Part shown: positions 8,581-17,981 of the stretch, piece after piece
How the letters are laid out: each line of letters begins with the position of its first letter
How positions within the stretch are numbered: position 1 is the stretch's first letter
Assembly (NCBI RefSeq): GCF_030160235.1
Contig: NZ_BSNY01000019.1
Coordinates: 37,506 to 101,505 of the forward strand
Origin: Mesorhizobium huakuii
GTDB lineage: Bacteria; Pseudomonadota; Alphaproteobacteria; Rhizobiales; Rhizobiaceae
DNA: 64,000 bases
Direction of reading: 5' to 3'
The notes under the pieces: generated by a model
Databases searched by the model: none
The model's input: the letters and a program-made list of their open reading frames with translations, nothing else
What the model was told of the DNA's origin: nothing
Translations under genes and position numbers: made by a program

Positions 8581-9840
8581 ATGGCTCAGGCAACCAGGAA
8601 GAGGCCCGTTGCAAAGACAGAAGATGCGGCTGTCTCCGCCCGCATCGCCGCGCAATCGCATTTCCGCATACTGCGCCTTGGCACACCGTTCCAGCCCCGC
8701 CTCGATGCGCTGGCCAAAACCCAGGACTGGTACAATTGGGCCGGCTACCGCGCGCCGCATTCGCTGTGGGACGAGGAGCTGGAGTATTTCGCCATCCGCA
8801 GCCAGGCGGCGTTGTTCGACATCTCGCCGATGACCAAATACCGGATCGAGGGCCCCGACGCCGAAGCCTTCCTCGATCGCGTCACCTTGCGCGACGTCAC
8901 CAAGCTCAGGCCCGGCCGTGTCCATTACACGGCATGGTGTGACGACGAGGGGTTTGTCCTCGACGACGGCACGCTGTTTCGCCTCTCGCCGACCCGCTTC
9001 CGCCTGTGCTCGCAGGAGCGGCATCTGCCCTGGCTGCTCGACAGCGCCATTGGTTTCGACGTCGTCGTCAAGGAAGAGACCGAGGCCGTCGCCGGGCTGG
9101 CATTGCAGGGGCCAACCTCCTTCGCCGTGCTGCGCGATGCCGGCTTCGCCGGCGTCGAGAAGCTGAAAATATTCGACCTCGCCGACTTCCCGCATGATGG
9201 CGGCACAGTCACCATCTCGCGCACCGGCTTCACCGGCGATCTCGGTTATGAACTGTTCGTGCCGTCCGCCAAGGCGCTGAGCCTATGGGACCGGTTGATG
9301 ACTGCAGGCGAACTGCGCGGCATCCGCGCCATCGGCTACACCGCGCTCAATCGCGCACGGCTCGAGGCCGGACTGATCGTGGCCAATGGAGACTTCACCA
9401 CCGCCGAGCACGCCATCCGCGCCGATCGCTTGCGCAGGCCCGACGAGATCGGCCTCGGCTTCATGATCGATCCGGAGAAAGCCCATTTCAACGGCCGCCG
9501 CGCCATCCTCCAAGCGCGCGCCAGACGCAAGCTGCGCCATGTGCTGGTCGGGCTGGAGGTCGAAGGCAACATCCCGGCCGAACACGCCATCGTCTACCAC
9601 AAGAAGCATCAGGAGGTCGGCTTGGTCAGCGCCGCCATGTGGTCGCCGATGGCCAAGCGCAACATCGCCATCGCTTCGCTGGCGCGGCCCTATGGTGATA
9701 CTGTCGTGGAAGACCTCTGGGTCGAGATCTATGCCATGCGCGAACTGCAGTATCAGAAGCTGATGAAACGGGCCAAGGTGGTGGCGCGGCCCTTCATCAA
9801 GCTCGACCGCCGCATCGCCAATCCGCCGGCGGATTTCTGA
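8581..9840 (+). CDS. GcvT-like aminomethyltransferase/folate-binding family protein
   Basis: 419 aa. The central part contains RSQAALFDISPMTKYRIEG, LQGPTSFAVL, SRTGFTGDLGYELFV and LNRARLEAG, the landmark motifs of the glycine-cleavage T-protein and dimethylglycine/sarcosine oxidase folate domains. The family transfers one-carbon units from aminomethyl, N-methyl or S-methyl donors to tetrahydrofolate. It is longer than T-protein because of a roughly 50-residue N-terminal extension. No gcvH or gcvP lies nearby, so a demethylase role alongside the two flavoproteins is more likely than glycine cleavage. Confidence 0.8.
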   Translation: MAQATRKRPVAKTEDAAVSARIAAQSHFRILRLGTPFQPRLDALAKTQDWYNWAGYRAPHSLWDEELEYFAIRSQAALFDISPMTKYRIEGPDAEAFLDRVTLRDVTKLRPGRVHYTAWCDDEGFVLDDGTLFRLSPTRFRLCSQERHLPWLLDSAIGFDVVVKEETEAVAGLALQGPTSFAVLRDAGFAGVEKLKIFDLADFPHDGGTVTISRTGFTGDLGYELFVPSAKALSLWDRLMTAGELRGIRAIGYTALNRARLEAGLIVANGDFTTAEHAIRADRLRRPDEIGLGFMIDPEKAHFNGRRAILQARARRKLRHVLVGLEVEGNIPAEHAIVYHKKHQEVGLVSAAMWSPMAKRNIAIASLARPYGDTVVEDLWVEIYAMRELQYQKLMKRAKVVARPFIKLDRRIANPPADF

Positions 9841-9842
9841 CC

Positions 9843-10088
9843 ATGGCCGACGAAGCAGAGCTGGAGGCAGCCGAACAGTGGGAGCTGGTCAACACGCCGC
9901 TCGGCGAGAAATGGTCGGGCCGCACGCGCTATGCCGCCGCCATGTTCTTCTACAAGCGCGGCGAGATGAGCGCCGAGACGCTCGAGGTCTACCGCATCTG
10001 CGCGCGGCTCGATTCTGAGAACCCGCTGCCGATCATCCGCGACCGCGGCGTCGGCAAGGACTGGCTCAAAAGGATGGGTTTCGAGTAG
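9843..10088 (+). CDS. Conserved small protein of the oxidoreductase/GcvT-like operon
   Basis: 81 aa with no recognised domain, starting 2 nt after the GcvT-like stop codon and so probably translationally coupled. The sequence is soluble and rich in charged and aromatic residues (WELVNTPLGEKWSGRTRYAA, then FFYKRGEMS) and has no cysteines in metal-binding spacing. It may be a small subunit or assembly factor for the flavoprotein/GcvT-like complex. Its function is not known to me. Confidence 0.75.
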   Translation: MADEAELEAAEQWELVNTPLGEKWSGRTRYAAAMFFYKRGEMSAETLEVYRICARLDSENPLPIIRDRGVGKDWLKRMGFE

Positions 10089-10098
10089 CGCCTGCGCG

Positions 10099-11157
10099 CT
10101 ACCCAATGGTTCTTTCCAGCATGTTCAGCCAGTTGCGGTAAGCAATCTTCTCGATCAGGGCACGGCCAAAACCACGCGCGGCCAAGGCATCGATCAGCTT
10201 CGGCAAGCCGGCGACATCGCCGATGACGGCCGGGATCATCGCGCCGTCGAAATCGGAGCCGAGGCCGACACCGTCCTCACCCAGCGCCTGCAGCAGGGAA
10301 TCGACATGACGCACCATGATGTCGAGGCTGGTGTCGGCATTCATGCGGCCGTCCTCGCGCAGGAAGCCGGTGGCGAAGTTCAACCCGACCATGCCGCCGG
10401 ACTCGCGTATGGCGCCAAGCTGCCAATCGGTGAGATTGCGCGAATGGGTGCAGAGCGCATGCACGTTGGAGTGGGTGGCGACCAGTGGCGCGTCGCTGAG
10501 ATCGGCGACATCGCGAAAACCCTTCTCGTTGAGATGCGAAAGATCGATCATGATCTTCAGTTCGTTGCAGGCCTTGACCAGCGCCTTGCCGGCATCGGTC
10601 AGCCCTGGGCCGGTATCCGGCGAGGACGGAAAGCGGAACGGAACGCCGTGGCCGAAAGCATTCGGCCGGCTCCAGACGATGCCGAGCGAGCGCAGGCCGG
10701 CGGCATGCAGCACGTCCAGCATGGTCAGATCGGGATCGATCGCTTCGACGCCCTCGATGTGGAACACCGCGGCGATCGTGCCTTTGGCCATGGCGTTGTG
10801 GATGTCGCCAGCGGTGCGGCAGACGGCCAGAGCCCCGGCGCGTTCCAGCCTAAACAGGATCGAGGCCATCGCGATCGTCGAGTTGAGCGCATCGGCGCGC
10901 GGCACCTCCGGCGGCAGCGGCTCGCTGTCGCTCGGCGCCAAGGGCACGGCGCTGCGCCTGGCTTTCTCGACCGGCGGCGGAAAGATCGCGAACATGCCGC
11001 CAGCGAAGCCCCCCGCCTTGGCGCGCGGCAGGTCGATATGGCCGCCCGACTTGCCTTCGACGAAGAGCTTTTCGACGTCCTTGTCCTTCGACTGATACAG
11101 CCTGAGCAGCGTATCGTTGTGGCCGTCGAAGACGGGGACGAGGTCGGTTTCGGTCAT
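10099..11157 (-). CDS. Membrane dipeptidase family (peptidase M19) zinc dipeptidase
   Basis: 352 aa from the ATG at 11157, which puts the first zinc-ligand motif FDGHNDTLLR at the N terminus; a GTG at 11187 would add ten residues. Other family landmarks are the bridging glutamate in FHIEGVEAID, the histidine in MIDLSHLNEKG and THSNVHAL, and GLGSDFDGA. These enzymes are (alpha/beta)8 barrels that hydrolyse dipeptides, including D-residue ones. No signal peptide is seen, so it is probably cytoplasmic. It converges with the preceding operon, 10 bp away, and stands alone. Confidence 0.9.
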   Translation of the reverse strand: MTETDLVPVFDGHNDTLLRLYQSKDKDVEKLFVEGKSGGHIDLPRAKAGGFAGGMFAIFPPPVEKARRSAVPLAPSDSEPLPPEVPRADALNSTIAMASILFRLERAGALAVCRTAGDIHNAMAKGTIAAVFHIEGVEAIDPDLTMLDVLHAAGLRSLGIVWSRPNAFGHGVPFRFPSSPDTGPGLTDAGKALVKACNELKIMIDLSHLNEKGFRDVADLSDAPLVATHSNVHALCTHSRNLTDWQLGAIRESGGMVGLNFATGFLREDGRMNADTSLDIMVRHVDSLLQALGEDGVGLGSDFDGAMIPAVIGDVAGLPKLIDALAARGFGRALIEKIAYRNWLNMLERTIG

Positions 11158-11302
11158 CGGGGGATCATTCGGTTCGTTTGTCGGCACGGCGAGACATCAT
11201 ATCTAGGCAAGATATCTGGTCGCGGCAAATGACAAAGCCGACCGGCAGCGGGGACTGCCCCCTTATCCCCCCGCTGCCTATCGATGACGTGCCTGCGCTT
11301 CC

Positions 11303-11430
11303 TAGAGCAATTCCAGGAAAAGTGTGAGCGGTTTTCCCGGGAAAAGCGCGTAGCGTTTTCCCTTGGGAATTGCGTCAAAACAAAAAGTTAGAGTGGTTCG
11401 CCGTTTCCATGAAACGGTGAAACGGTCTAG
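11303..11430. repeat. Palindromic intergenic repeat (Rhizobiales type), long copy
   Basis: The element begins AGAGCAATTCCAGGAAAAGT, has a self-complementary core (GGTTTTCCCGGGAAAAGC), continues GGAATTGCGTCAAAAC and ends with a second small palindrome (CCGTTTCCATGAAACGG) followed by GTCTAG. The outer GCAATTCC and GGAATTGC are inverted repeats. It shares its left half with the copy at 5337-5395. The acetyltransferase stop codon (11427-11429) lies inside it. Confidence 0.6.
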
Positions 11431-11726
11431 TGCTTCAGCACGTCAGCCCATTCCGCGTGGCGGCGGAACTGGGCGTTGGCGAACGGGCAAAGCGGGATGA
11501 TCTTCTTGCCCGCCGCGCGCGCATCCTCGACGGCGCGGGTGACGAGCCGAAGCCCGGCACCCTGGCCGCGAAACGCGTCCGGCACTTCGGTGTGATCGAT
11601 GATGATCTGGTGTTCACCGATCTTGGTGAAGGTCATCTCGGCCTCGGCGCCGCCGGGGCCACGCAGCACATAGCGCCCTTTGGAGCCGCGGTCTTCCAGT
11701 TCGATTTCAGGCAGTTGGTCGGGCAT
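11427..11726 (-). CDS. Small GNAT-fold N-acetyltransferase, YjdJ type
   Basis: 99 aa. The acetyl-CoA binding loop is seen as VPDAFRGQGAGLRLVTRAVE, followed by KKIIPLCPFANAQFRRH, the typical end of this short GNAT-like family. Its substrate is not known. It starts 2 nt after the stop of the esterase gene and is the third gene of the MhqO-like/esterase/acetyltransferase operon. Its stop codon is provided by the intergenic repeat. Confidence 0.8.
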   Translation of the reverse strand: MPDQLPEIELEDRGSKGRYVLRGPGGAEAEMTFTKIGEHQIIIDHTEVPDAFRGQGAGLRLVTRAVEDARAAGKKIIPLCPFANAQFRRHAEWADVLKH

Positions 11727-11728
11727 GT

Positions 11729-12349
11729 CTAAGCTCCTTGGGCGACACCGGCAAAGAGCCGCCGCGCCGCTTCGATTTCATTTGGCCGCACCTCGTGCCC
11801 GCCTTCGTGCCATTCCACTGTGACATCGGCACCGTCGGCACGCAAATAGGCCTCGAGCCGCGTCGTCAGGTTCGGCGGGCAGATCGGATCGCGCTTGCCG
11901 GCGGTCAGCAGCATGTGACGGCCGGCGAGGCTGCCCTTGACCTGCGGTTCGAACGGGATCAGCGGATGCATCAGCACCGTGGCGTCGAACAGCTCGGGCT
12001 CGGCGAACACCACGGACGCCAGTATGTTGGCGCCGTTGGAATAGCCGAGGCCAAGCACCGCCGAGGGCTTCGCAGCCTCGACATGCGCCTTGACGAAGGC
12101 CACCATCTTGTCCGTTGCCCGCGCCAGGTCGCCCATGTCGTAGACGCCCTCGCCGGTGCGACGAAAGAAGCGCGCCGCACCGTATTCGGACACATCGCCG
12201 CGCGGCGAGATGATGGTGGCCTGGGGCACGAGATCGCGCCCCGGCGACAGAAGCTGGCTCTCGTCACCGCCGGTACCGTGAAAGACGAAAAGCATGGGGC
12301 CGCCCGGCGAACCGGGCAGCACCTTGTGGATGTAGGCGTCCTTGCTCAT
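11729..12349 (-). CDS. Alpha/beta hydrolase (phospholipase/carboxylesterase family), MhqD-like
   Basis: 206 aa. The oxyanion region FVFHGTGGDE, the nucleophile elbow GLGYSNGAN (GxSxG), the acid around GKRDPICPP and the terminal catalytic histidine in EWHEGGHEV are all present. It starts 4 nt after the stop of the ring-cleaving dioxygenase-like gene. The same pairing of a VOC dioxygenase with a carboxylesterase is known from the Bacillus mhqNOD quinone-detoxification operon, so a role in processing quinones or hydroxyaromatics is plausible. Confidence 0.85.
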   Translation of the reverse strand: MSKDAYIHKVLPGSPGGPMLFVFHGTGGDESQLLSPGRDLVPQATIISPRGDVSEYGAARFFRRTGEGVYDMGDLARATDKMVAFVKAHVEAAKPSAVLGLGYSNGANILASVVFAEPELFDATVLMHPLIPFEPQVKGSLAGRHMLLTAGKRDPICPPNLTTRLEAYLRADGADVTVEWHEGGHEVRPNEIEAARRLFAGVAQGA

Positions 12350-12353
12350 GGCG

Positions 12354-13286
12354 TCAGCCTTCCAGCTTCTGCAGATGCTGTTCGAGATAGGGCCGCAAAT
12401 GCTGGTGCTGCGTCGGCAGCTTCAGCGCTTCGCCCAGATGCGCGGTGTCTTCATCCCTGTCGAAACCCGGCTCGTTGGTGGCGACTTCGAACAGAACGCC
12501 GCCCGGCGTGCGGAAATAGATCGCCCAGAAATAGTCGCGGTCGATCACTGGCGTCACGCCATAGCCCGTATCCATCAACGCCTTGCGCACTTCGAGCTGC
12601 TTGGCGCGGTTCTCGACGGCAAAGGCGACGTGATGCACCGAGCCGGCGCCAAGGTCGGCGAAGGCCGCGGCCGGCAGCGATTCGATATCGACGACATCGG
12701 CGCCGTTGCCGTTCTTCACGGCAAGCCGTCTGACATTGCCTGATCTGTCGACTTCCTCGTAGCCCATGAATTTCAACAGCTCCTCGGTGGCGCCGCCATC
12801 CTTCAGCCTGAGCGAAACCGAGTGAAAGCCGCGGATCGCCTCGTCGGTCGCAATGCCGCCCTTGGTCCAAGGCGCTCTGCTGTCGGCCTTGTCCTCGACA
12901 AGCGCGAAACCGTCGCCATCGGGGCCGGCGAATCTTAGCCGCTTCTCGCCGAAACTCTCTTCACGGGAAACACCGCTCACGCCTTCGTCGGCGAAGCGCT
13001 TTTCCCAATAGGCGAGCGTGCCTTCCGGCACGGAGTAGACCGTGGTGCCGACTTCGCCGACGCCGGGACGGCCCTTGCCGATGTTGGGAAACGGGAAATA
13101 GGTCATCACCGAACCGGGCGTGCCAACCTCGTCGCCATAATAAAGGTGGTAGACGTCGGGCGCGTCGAAGTTGACCGTCTTCTTGACCCGGCGCAGGCCG
13201 AGCTTGTGGGTGAAGAAATCATTGTTCTGCCGGGCATCCCTGGCCATCGAGGTGACGTGATGGAGGCCCTTGATCTGGTCGAGCAT
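12354..13286 (-). CDS. VOC-family ring-cleaving dioxygenase, MhqO-like
   Basis: 310 aa from the ATG at 13286; sixteen further upstream codons are open but lack protein character. Two vicinal-oxygen-chelate modules are visible, the first starting IKGLHHVTSMARDARQNNDF and the second FHSVSLRLKDGG, with metal-ligand histidines at HHVTS and HHVAFA and a glutamate in VLFEVATNEPG. Size and two-domain layout match MhqO-type hydroquinone dioxygenases. First gene of a three-gene unit with an esterase and an acetyltransferase, likely induced by electrophilic aromatics. Confidence 0.85.
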   Translation of the reverse strand: MLDQIKGLHHVTSMARDARQNNDFFTHKLGLRRVKKTVNFDAPDVYHLYYGDEVGTPGSVMTYFPFPNIGKGRPGVGEVGTTVYSVPEGTLAYWEKRFADEGVSGVSREESFGEKRLRFAGPDGDGFALVEDKADSRAPWTKGGIATDEAIRGFHSVSLRLKDGGATEELLKFMGYEEVDRSGNVRRLAVKNGNGADVVDIESLPAAAFADLGAGSVHHVAFAVENRAKQLEVRKALMDTGYGVTPVIDRDYFWAIYFRTPGGVLFEVATNEPGFDRDEDTAHLGEALKLPTQHQHLRPYLEQHLQKLEG

Positions 13287-13491
13287 TGTCTTGCTCCTTC
13301 CCTTGTTGTTTGTGCGGCCCTCGCCGCTGTCCACGCCAATATGAGGACACGAACGTTCGCGGCAAAGGCGACAAACACAGAATGGACTGTGCTGTAAAAG
13401 TGAACGACGGAAAGAATTTTGTTCACCAATCGACTAATGCGGGCGGTCTTGCGCCCTTGCTGGAAATCGGCTCCATGAATGGCATTCGACC

Positions 13492-15081
13492 ATGCAGCGA
13501 AAGGTATCGCGAGTGACAGGAAAAGCCAGGCGCCCGAACGTTCTCCTGATCACCTGCGACCAGTGGCGTGGTGATTGCCTGTCGGCTGCCGGCCATCCCG
13601 TGGTGAGGACGCCGAATGCCGACGCGCTGGCCGCCGAGGGCGTGCTGTTCAAGCAGCACTATGGCGGTGCGGCCCCTTGCTCGCCAGCACGTGCCTGCCT
13701 CTACACCGGCCTCTACCAGATGAACAATCGCGTCTGCCGCAACGGCTCACCGCTGGACGCCCGCCACGGCAACATCGCTGAACACGCGCGCAGCATCGGC
13801 TACGATCCGACGCTGTTCGGCTACACCGACGTGGCGCTCGACCCGCGCCTGCTGACTTCAGGTGATCCGAGGCTGAAAACCTATGAAGGCGTGCTGCCCG
13901 GATTCACCGTGCGCCAGCTGCTGCCGGAGCATCAGAAGCAGTGGCTCTCCTGGCTGAAGCAGCAGGGCATCGATGCCAGTGCCGGGTCGCCTGGCATCCA
14001 CCGTCCTGCAGGCGAGGAAGACGGTGACACCGTGACCGAGGCGCCGCCGATCTATTCGAAGGACCATACGCCGACGGCTTTCCTTGCCGGCGAGTTCATC
14101 CGCTGGCTCGGCGAGCAGGAACAGGCCACGCCCTGGTTCGCGCATCTCTCCTTCATCAGCCCGCACCCGCCCTTCATCGTCCCGGAGCCCTACAACACAT
14201 CATACGATCCGGCCGACGGTCCCGCCTTCCACCGCGCCGACAGCTGGCGGGCCGAAGCTCAGAGCCATCCCTATCTCGCCTATGATCTCAGCCGGCGGTA
14301 TCGCGCGAATTTCCGCTCCGGCGCCGCAGGAAAGGTGCACGACTGGAGCGAGGATGATTTCCGCCGCATCCGGGCGATCTATTACGGCATGATCTCGGAG
14401 GTCGACGCGCAGCTTGGCCTGATATGGCAGGCGCTCAAGCTTTCAGGCACGTGGGACGACACCATCATTGTTCTCACCTCGGACCATGCCGAGATGATGG
14501 GCGACCATTTCATGCTGGGCAAGGGCGGCTACTTCGACGGCAGCTACCACATCCCGCTGATCATTCGCGATCCGCGCCATCGCAAGGCGGCCGGCAGCAC
14601 GGTCGACCGCTTCACCGAAGCGGTGGACATCTTGCCCACGCTTATAGACCTGCTTGGCGAGCCGCCCGAACCGCATCTCGACGGATGCTCGCTGAGACCA
14701 TTCCTGAGCGGCGGAAGCCCCGCCACCTGGCGCGACGCCGCGCACTGGGAGTTCGATTTCCGCTCGATCGCCGACGGCGAGGCCGAAGCGCATTTCGGCA
14801 TCGGCTCGCGCCAGTGCAACCTGGCGGTCATCCGCACCAAGAAATTCAAATACGTGCATTTTGGCGGCGGTTTGCCGCCTCTGCTTTTCAATGTCGAGGC
14901 AGACCCTGGCGAACTGACCAACCTCGCCAACAGCCCCGCGCACCTGTCCACCCGCCTGCAATTCGCCGAGCGGCTTCTTGCCTGGCGGGCCGAACATCTC
15001 GACCAGTCGCTGGCGCTGGCGGAGCTGACGGAAAACGGCGTGGTGGGACATGTGAGCAAAGGAATAGGCAGTAGGGAATAG
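13492..15081 (+). CDS. Type I sulfatase / phosphonate monoester hydrolase family enzyme
   Basis: 529 aa, cytoplasmic (no signal peptide). The metal-binding start is NVLLITCDQWRGD and the active-site signature is PCSPARACLYTG, where Cys63 would become formylglycine. Later motifs include TPWFAHLSFISPHPPF and TIIVLTSDHAEMMGDH. The motif context and the absence of export resemble rhizobial phosphonate monoester hydrolases as well as sulfatases, so the leaving group is uncertain. The last codons and the TAG lie in a short repeat at 15066-15117, suggesting a C terminus altered by repeat insertion. Confidence 0.82.
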   Translation: MQRKVSRVTGKARRPNVLLITCDQWRGDCLSAAGHPVVRTPNADALAAEGVLFKQHYGGAAPCSPARACLYTGLYQMNNRVCRNGSPLDARHGNIAEHARSIGYDPTLFGYTDVALDPRLLTSGDPRLKTYEGVLPGFTVRQLLPEHQKQWLSWLKQQGIDASAGSPGIHRPAGEEDGDTVTEAPPIYSKDHTPTAFLAGEFIRWLGEQEQATPWFAHLSFISPHPPFIVPEPYNTSYDPADGPAFHRADSWRAEAQSHPYLAYDLSRRYRANFRSGAAGKVHDWSEDDFRRIRAIYYGMISEVDAQLGLIWQALKLSGTWDDTIIVLTSDHAEMMGDHFMLGKGGYFDGSYHIPLIIRDPRHRKAAGSTVDRFTEAVDILPTLIDLLGEPPEPHLDGCSLRPFLSGGSPATWRDAAHWEFDFRSIADGEAEAHFGIGSRQCNLAVIRTKKFKYVHFGGGLPPLLFNVEADPGELTNLANSPAHLSTRLQFAERLLAWRAEHLDQSLALAELTENGVVGHVSKGIGSRE

Positions 15082-15085
15082 GGCT

Positions 15086-16428
<1,343 letters not shown>

Positions 16429-16518
16429 GGTAGTCTCTCCTAGTGCGTGATTTCGTGCACGCCGCGCCCGATTGAACCGTCGCTGGGAAGATCGGGCGCG
16501 GCATCTCCACGGGTTCAC

Positions 16519-16543
16519 AACGTCGTGACCATGGCGTTGTTCC
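16519..16543 (-). promoter_or_regulatory. EcfG-type promoter of the PRC-barrel gene
   Basis: Read on the minus strand this is GGAAC-N16-CGTT, an exact match to the EcfG (general stress sigma factor) consensus. It lies 90 bp upstream of the PRC-barrel start and points towards it. Confidence 0.75.
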
Positions 16544-16632
16544 GACAAAATTGGCGTGGATTTCGCGCCGGGAAAACACGCAGCAGTTGCGCGGGCGCCG
16601 ATGAACACGCGCTGAACCGCGCCGTTTCCAAC

Positions 16633-16658
16633 GGAACCCTTTCCTGTATCGCCACGTT
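16633..16658 (+). promoter_or_regulatory. EcfG-type promoter of the lipid kinase gene
   Basis: GGAAC (16633-16637), 17 nt, CGTT (16655-16658), pointing towards the lipid-kinase start 42 nt further on. The 17-nt spacing is also accepted by EcfG. Confidence 0.7.
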
Positions 16659-16700
16659 TCAGCCTGCGGCTGGGTTCGTCCTGGCCCGTTTTGGATTGAC

Positions 16701-17636
16701 ATGACGGAGCGGGGCATGAAATTTGCAGCGGTGCTGAACCGGGATGGCGGCACCTTGCGCACCGCAGACCTCGCCGCTTTTTCCGACAGGATGCGCCAGA
16801 CGCTGGAGGCGGCAGGCCACTCCTTGAGCATTGACGTGGTTGCCAGCAAGGACGTTGTGGAAACCCTCGACAACGCTGCCTCGCGTCGCACCGTCGATGT
16901 CGTGCTGGCGGGTGGCGGCGACGGAACCATTTCAGCGGCGGCCGCGAGGCTGATGGGCAAGAAAAAGGCGCTTGCCATCCTGCCGGCCGGCACGATGAAC
17001 CTGTTCGCGCGCGGCCTCGGCATTCCGCAGTCGCTCGATGCCGCGCTGAAATCCTTCGCCGACGGCGAGATCATCGCCGTCGACATGGCCACCGCCAATG
17101 GCCGACCCTTCGTTCATCAATTCTCGATCGGCATGCATGCCAGGATGGTGCAGCTGCGCCAGGGAATGGAATTCGGCTCGCGCCTGGGCAAGATCGGAGC
17201 TTCGGCCAAGGCGGCATGGGCGACAATCAAGAACCCGCCGGCGATGAACGTCACGCTCGCTATTGGCAAGGCCGAGATGACGGCGCGCATCTCAGGCATC
17301 GGCGTCACCAACAATCTGTTCGGCGAGGGCCATCTGCCCTATGCGGACAACCCCGCGGGCGGCGTGCTCGGCATCTACGTCACGGTGGCGCAGCAGCGCG
17401 CCGAACTGATGAAATTCCTCTTCAACGTGGCCCGCGGAAAATGGCGCGACAATGAACATGTCGAAATCCATCAATCCGACCGCACCGTCCTGAAGATCCA
17501 TTCCGGCAGCAGGAAGTTCTGCGCCGTCCTGGATGGCGAACTGGTCAGGCTCGAGCGTGAGACGACGATCGAAATCCGGCCCGGCGCGCTGAATGTCCTG
17601 GTGCCGGCCAGCATCGCCGAGGCAAAGGCCGCCTGA
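16701..17636 (+). CDS. Diacylglycerol kinase-like lipid kinase (DagK/YegS/BmrU family)
   Basis: 311 aa, or 306 aa if translation starts at the ATG at 16716, which has GGAG about 6 nt upstream. The nucleotide-binding signature GGGDGTISAAAARL, the following ILPAGTMNLFARGLGIP and the C-terminal VLDGELVRLERETTIEIRPG place it in the diacylglycerol-kinase catalytic-domain family, which phosphorylates diacylglycerol or related lipids at the inner membrane. With an EcfG-type promoter it probably adjusts membrane lipids under stress; the substrate is not established. Confidence 0.88.
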   Translation: MTERGMKFAAVLNRDGGTLRTADLAAFSDRMRQTLEAAGHSLSIDVVASKDVVETLDNAASRRTVDVVLAGGGDGTISAAAARLMGKKKALAILPAGTMNLFARGLGIPQSLDAALKSFADGEIIAVDMATANGRPFVHQFSIGMHARMVQLRQGMEFGSRLGKIGASAKAAWATIKNPPAMNVTLAIGKAEMTARISGIGVTNNLFGEGHLPYADNPAGGVLGIYVTVAQQRAELMKFLFNVARGKWRDNEHVEIHQSDRTVLKIHSGSRKFCAVLDGELVRLERETTIEIRPGALNVLVPASIAEAKAA

Positions 17637-17665
17637 TGCAATCTCCAACCATGACGGTCGAACAT

Positions 17666-17839
17666 CTAGCCGCTCGGCGCGCTTCCTTGTTGCGTCGCAG
17701 GTGTCTTGGCCATCTCGCCATAGATTTCGGCAATGCCCCAGGCGGCAAAGGCCAGAAGGAGCGCGGCGATCAGGATGCGCAGGCCGTGCCAGCCCCACCG
17801 CCCCTGCCGCGCTTTGTCCTCGGGAATGATCTTGGGCAT
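17666..17839 (-). CDS. Small single-span membrane protein, EcfG-controlled
   Basis: 57 aa, starting MPKIIPEDKARQGRWGWHGL and continuing into a hydrophobic helix (RILIAALLLAFAAWGIAEIY), then a short Thr/Gln/Ser-rich tail ending APSG. No family is known to me. The start ATG is at 17839, and an exact EcfG-type promoter lies 58 bp upstream on the same strand. It converges with the lipid kinase gene, leaving 29 bp between the two stop codons. Confidence 0.65.
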   Translation of the reverse strand: MPKIIPEDKARQGRWGWHGLRILIAALLLAFAAWGIAEIYGEMAKTPATQQGSAPSG

Positions 17840-17896
17840 GGCCGGTCCTTGTTTCGTTTTGCGCCTGTTGGCGCACTCGGCAAATCACGGTCGGGT

Positions 17897-17921
17897 AACG
17901 GTTCCTTGCTAGGATGGTTCC
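17897..17921 (-). promoter_or_regulatory. EcfG-type promoter of the 57-aa membrane protein gene
   Basis: On the minus strand it reads GGAAC-N16-CGTT, an exact consensus match, with the -10-like CGTT 58 bp before the ATG at 17839. It is also upstream of, but oriented away from, the GAF/PAS kinase at 17982. Confidence 0.72.
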
Positions 17922-17981
17922 GGGAGGCCCGCTTGTGGTGGGCAGGCGGATCGGCAAGACGGCGAAGGCCGGCATGGGCAT

